A stretch of 25,315 nucleotides of DNA from NCBI GenBank assembly GCA_041687435.1, contig JAWLBX010000035.1, forward strand, positions 1 through 25,315, in the 5' to 3' direction. Shown here in pieces: positions 24,825 to 25,315 of the stretch (position 1 is its first letter; each line of letters starts with the position of its first letter). The DNA comes from JACKII01 sp041687435. Lineage in GTDB: Bacteria; Pseudomonadota; Alphaproteobacteria; Bin95. Both the position numbers and the translations under genes were made by a program. Under the pieces are notes generated by a model. That model searched no databases. It worked only from the letters and a program-made list of their open reading frames with translations, and was not told the DNA's origin.

Positions 24825-25280
24825 ATGCTGGGCAAGGAGAAAGAGTACGCTAAGGTAGTCGCTGCACTCTTGCCTGTGCTTCACGACCTACCGGGCAAGA
24901 TCATCGCCATTGATGGTCTACCCGGAGTTGGGAAAACGACTCTCGGGCGCTTCCTAGCTTGCCGTTTCAACGTCTCTCTGATCGAAACCGACCTATTCCT
25001 GATTGAGGGTAAAGGAAGGCTCGTTTATCGGATTGACGAGATCAAGCGCATCATTGCAAAGCGTGTAGATCGCATTTTCCCGCGTCCGGTCATAATTGAA
25101 GGGGCTACAGTTCTACGTATGCTTGCTGATTTGAAACGCAAGCCGGACTTTGTAATCTACATCACAAATAAGCATGCCCCAGAAAGCTGCGACTGCCTTG
25201 CCGTCGACTTGGCATCATATGAAACTCACTTGGACACCTCCGGAAACCCTGGCGTTTGGCCGAATTTTGTGAATCGTTAG
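24825..25280 (+). CDS. Small P-loop NTPase, kinase-like, unknown function
   Basis: A 151-residue protein with Walker A GLPGVGKTT (31-39, Lys37) directly after a hydrophobic strand (KIIAIDG), then LIETDLFLIEGKGRLVY and a Walker-B-like strand PVIIEGATVLRML near 91-103, then DFVIYITNKH. The layout resembles nucleoside or uridine kinases and shikimate-kinase-like folds, but it is shorter than most uridine kinases and has no recognisable substrate motif. GGAGGGG lies a few bases before the ATG, so it is probably translated. It lies in DNA next to dusA that looks acquired, so it may belong to a mobile element. It is followed 25 bp later by another start with a ribosome site. Confidence 0.75.
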   Translation: MLGKEKEYAKVVAALLPVLHDLPGKIIAIDGLPGVGKTTLGRFLACRFNVSLIETDLFLIEGKGRLVYRIDEIKRIIAKRVDRIFPRPVIIEGATVLRMLADLKRKPDFVIYITNKHAPESCDCLAVDLASYETHLDTSGNPGVWPNFVNR

Positions 25281-25305
25281 GGTCATCGGATCAAGGAGTG
25301 TCGCG

Positions 25306-25315
25306 ATGGCTCAGC
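25306..25315 (+). CDS. Start of a downstream gene, cut by the window edge
   Basis: An ATG at 25306 follows AAGGAG with an 8-base spacer, and the frame begins MAQ before the window ends. The spacing after the P-loop gene (25 bp) fits one operon. Nothing can be said about the product. Confidence 0.5.

Noticed and set aside
1..25315. CRISPR arrays, tRNA or rRNA genes, tandem repeats
   Set aside because: No regularly spaced repeats or recognisable tRNA/rRNA sequences were seen on reading; a dedicated scan was not possible.

Overview
The window is GC-rich chromosomal DNA, probably from an alphaproteobacterium. That placement is an inference from gene content and codon use; no rRNA or tRNA gene is present to confirm it. 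The centre is a largely co-directional exosortase A (XrtA/PEP-CTERM) exopolysaccharide locus. Both ends carry more AT-rich, accessory-looking DNA.

Left edge (1-950): the C-terminal end of an IS630-type transposase is followed by an AT-rich stretch holding a broken, frameshifted membrane-protein gene on the minus strand. Next (911-4257, minus) is a TAXI-type TRAP uptake operon: a periplasmic binding protein, then a fused 4TM/12TM permease. It diverges across a 419-bp intergenic region from a luciferase-like flavin-dependent oxidoreductase (4677-5915, plus). That intergenic region holds an inverted repeat and what may be a remnant of a second TRAP permease.

Centre (5956-21074): a Wzx-like flippase reads leftward. 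Divergent from it is a ten-gene plus-strand cluster in typical XrtA order: outer-membrane export lipoprotein, Wzz-like chain-length protein, BY-type tyrosine kinase, TIGR03016-type outer-membrane beta-barrel, ExeA-like ATPase, NodB-type deacetylase, FemAB-like acyltransferase, glycosyltransferase, exosortase A fused to an EpsI domain, and an asparagine-synthase-like amidotransferase. Several junctions overlap by 4 nt (GTGA), so much of the cluster is probably one translationally coupled operon. These genes would make, modify, flip and export a polysaccharide, and XrtA would process PEP-CTERM proteins sent to the same surface layer. I see no PEP-CTERM substrate, priming sugar transferase or Wzy polymerase in the window, so these must lie elsewhere.

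Right part (21153-24646, minus): a secreted TPR-like protein of unknown role, a gamma-glutamyltransferase-family enzyme without a signal peptide and with a changed active-site motif, and dusA followed by a convincing intrinsic terminator. The first eight dusA codons are AT-rich with rare codons and abut AT-rich DNA, which fits dusA serving as an integration site. Beyond it on the plus strand are a small P-loop NTPase and the first codons of another gene, possibly the edge of an integrated element.
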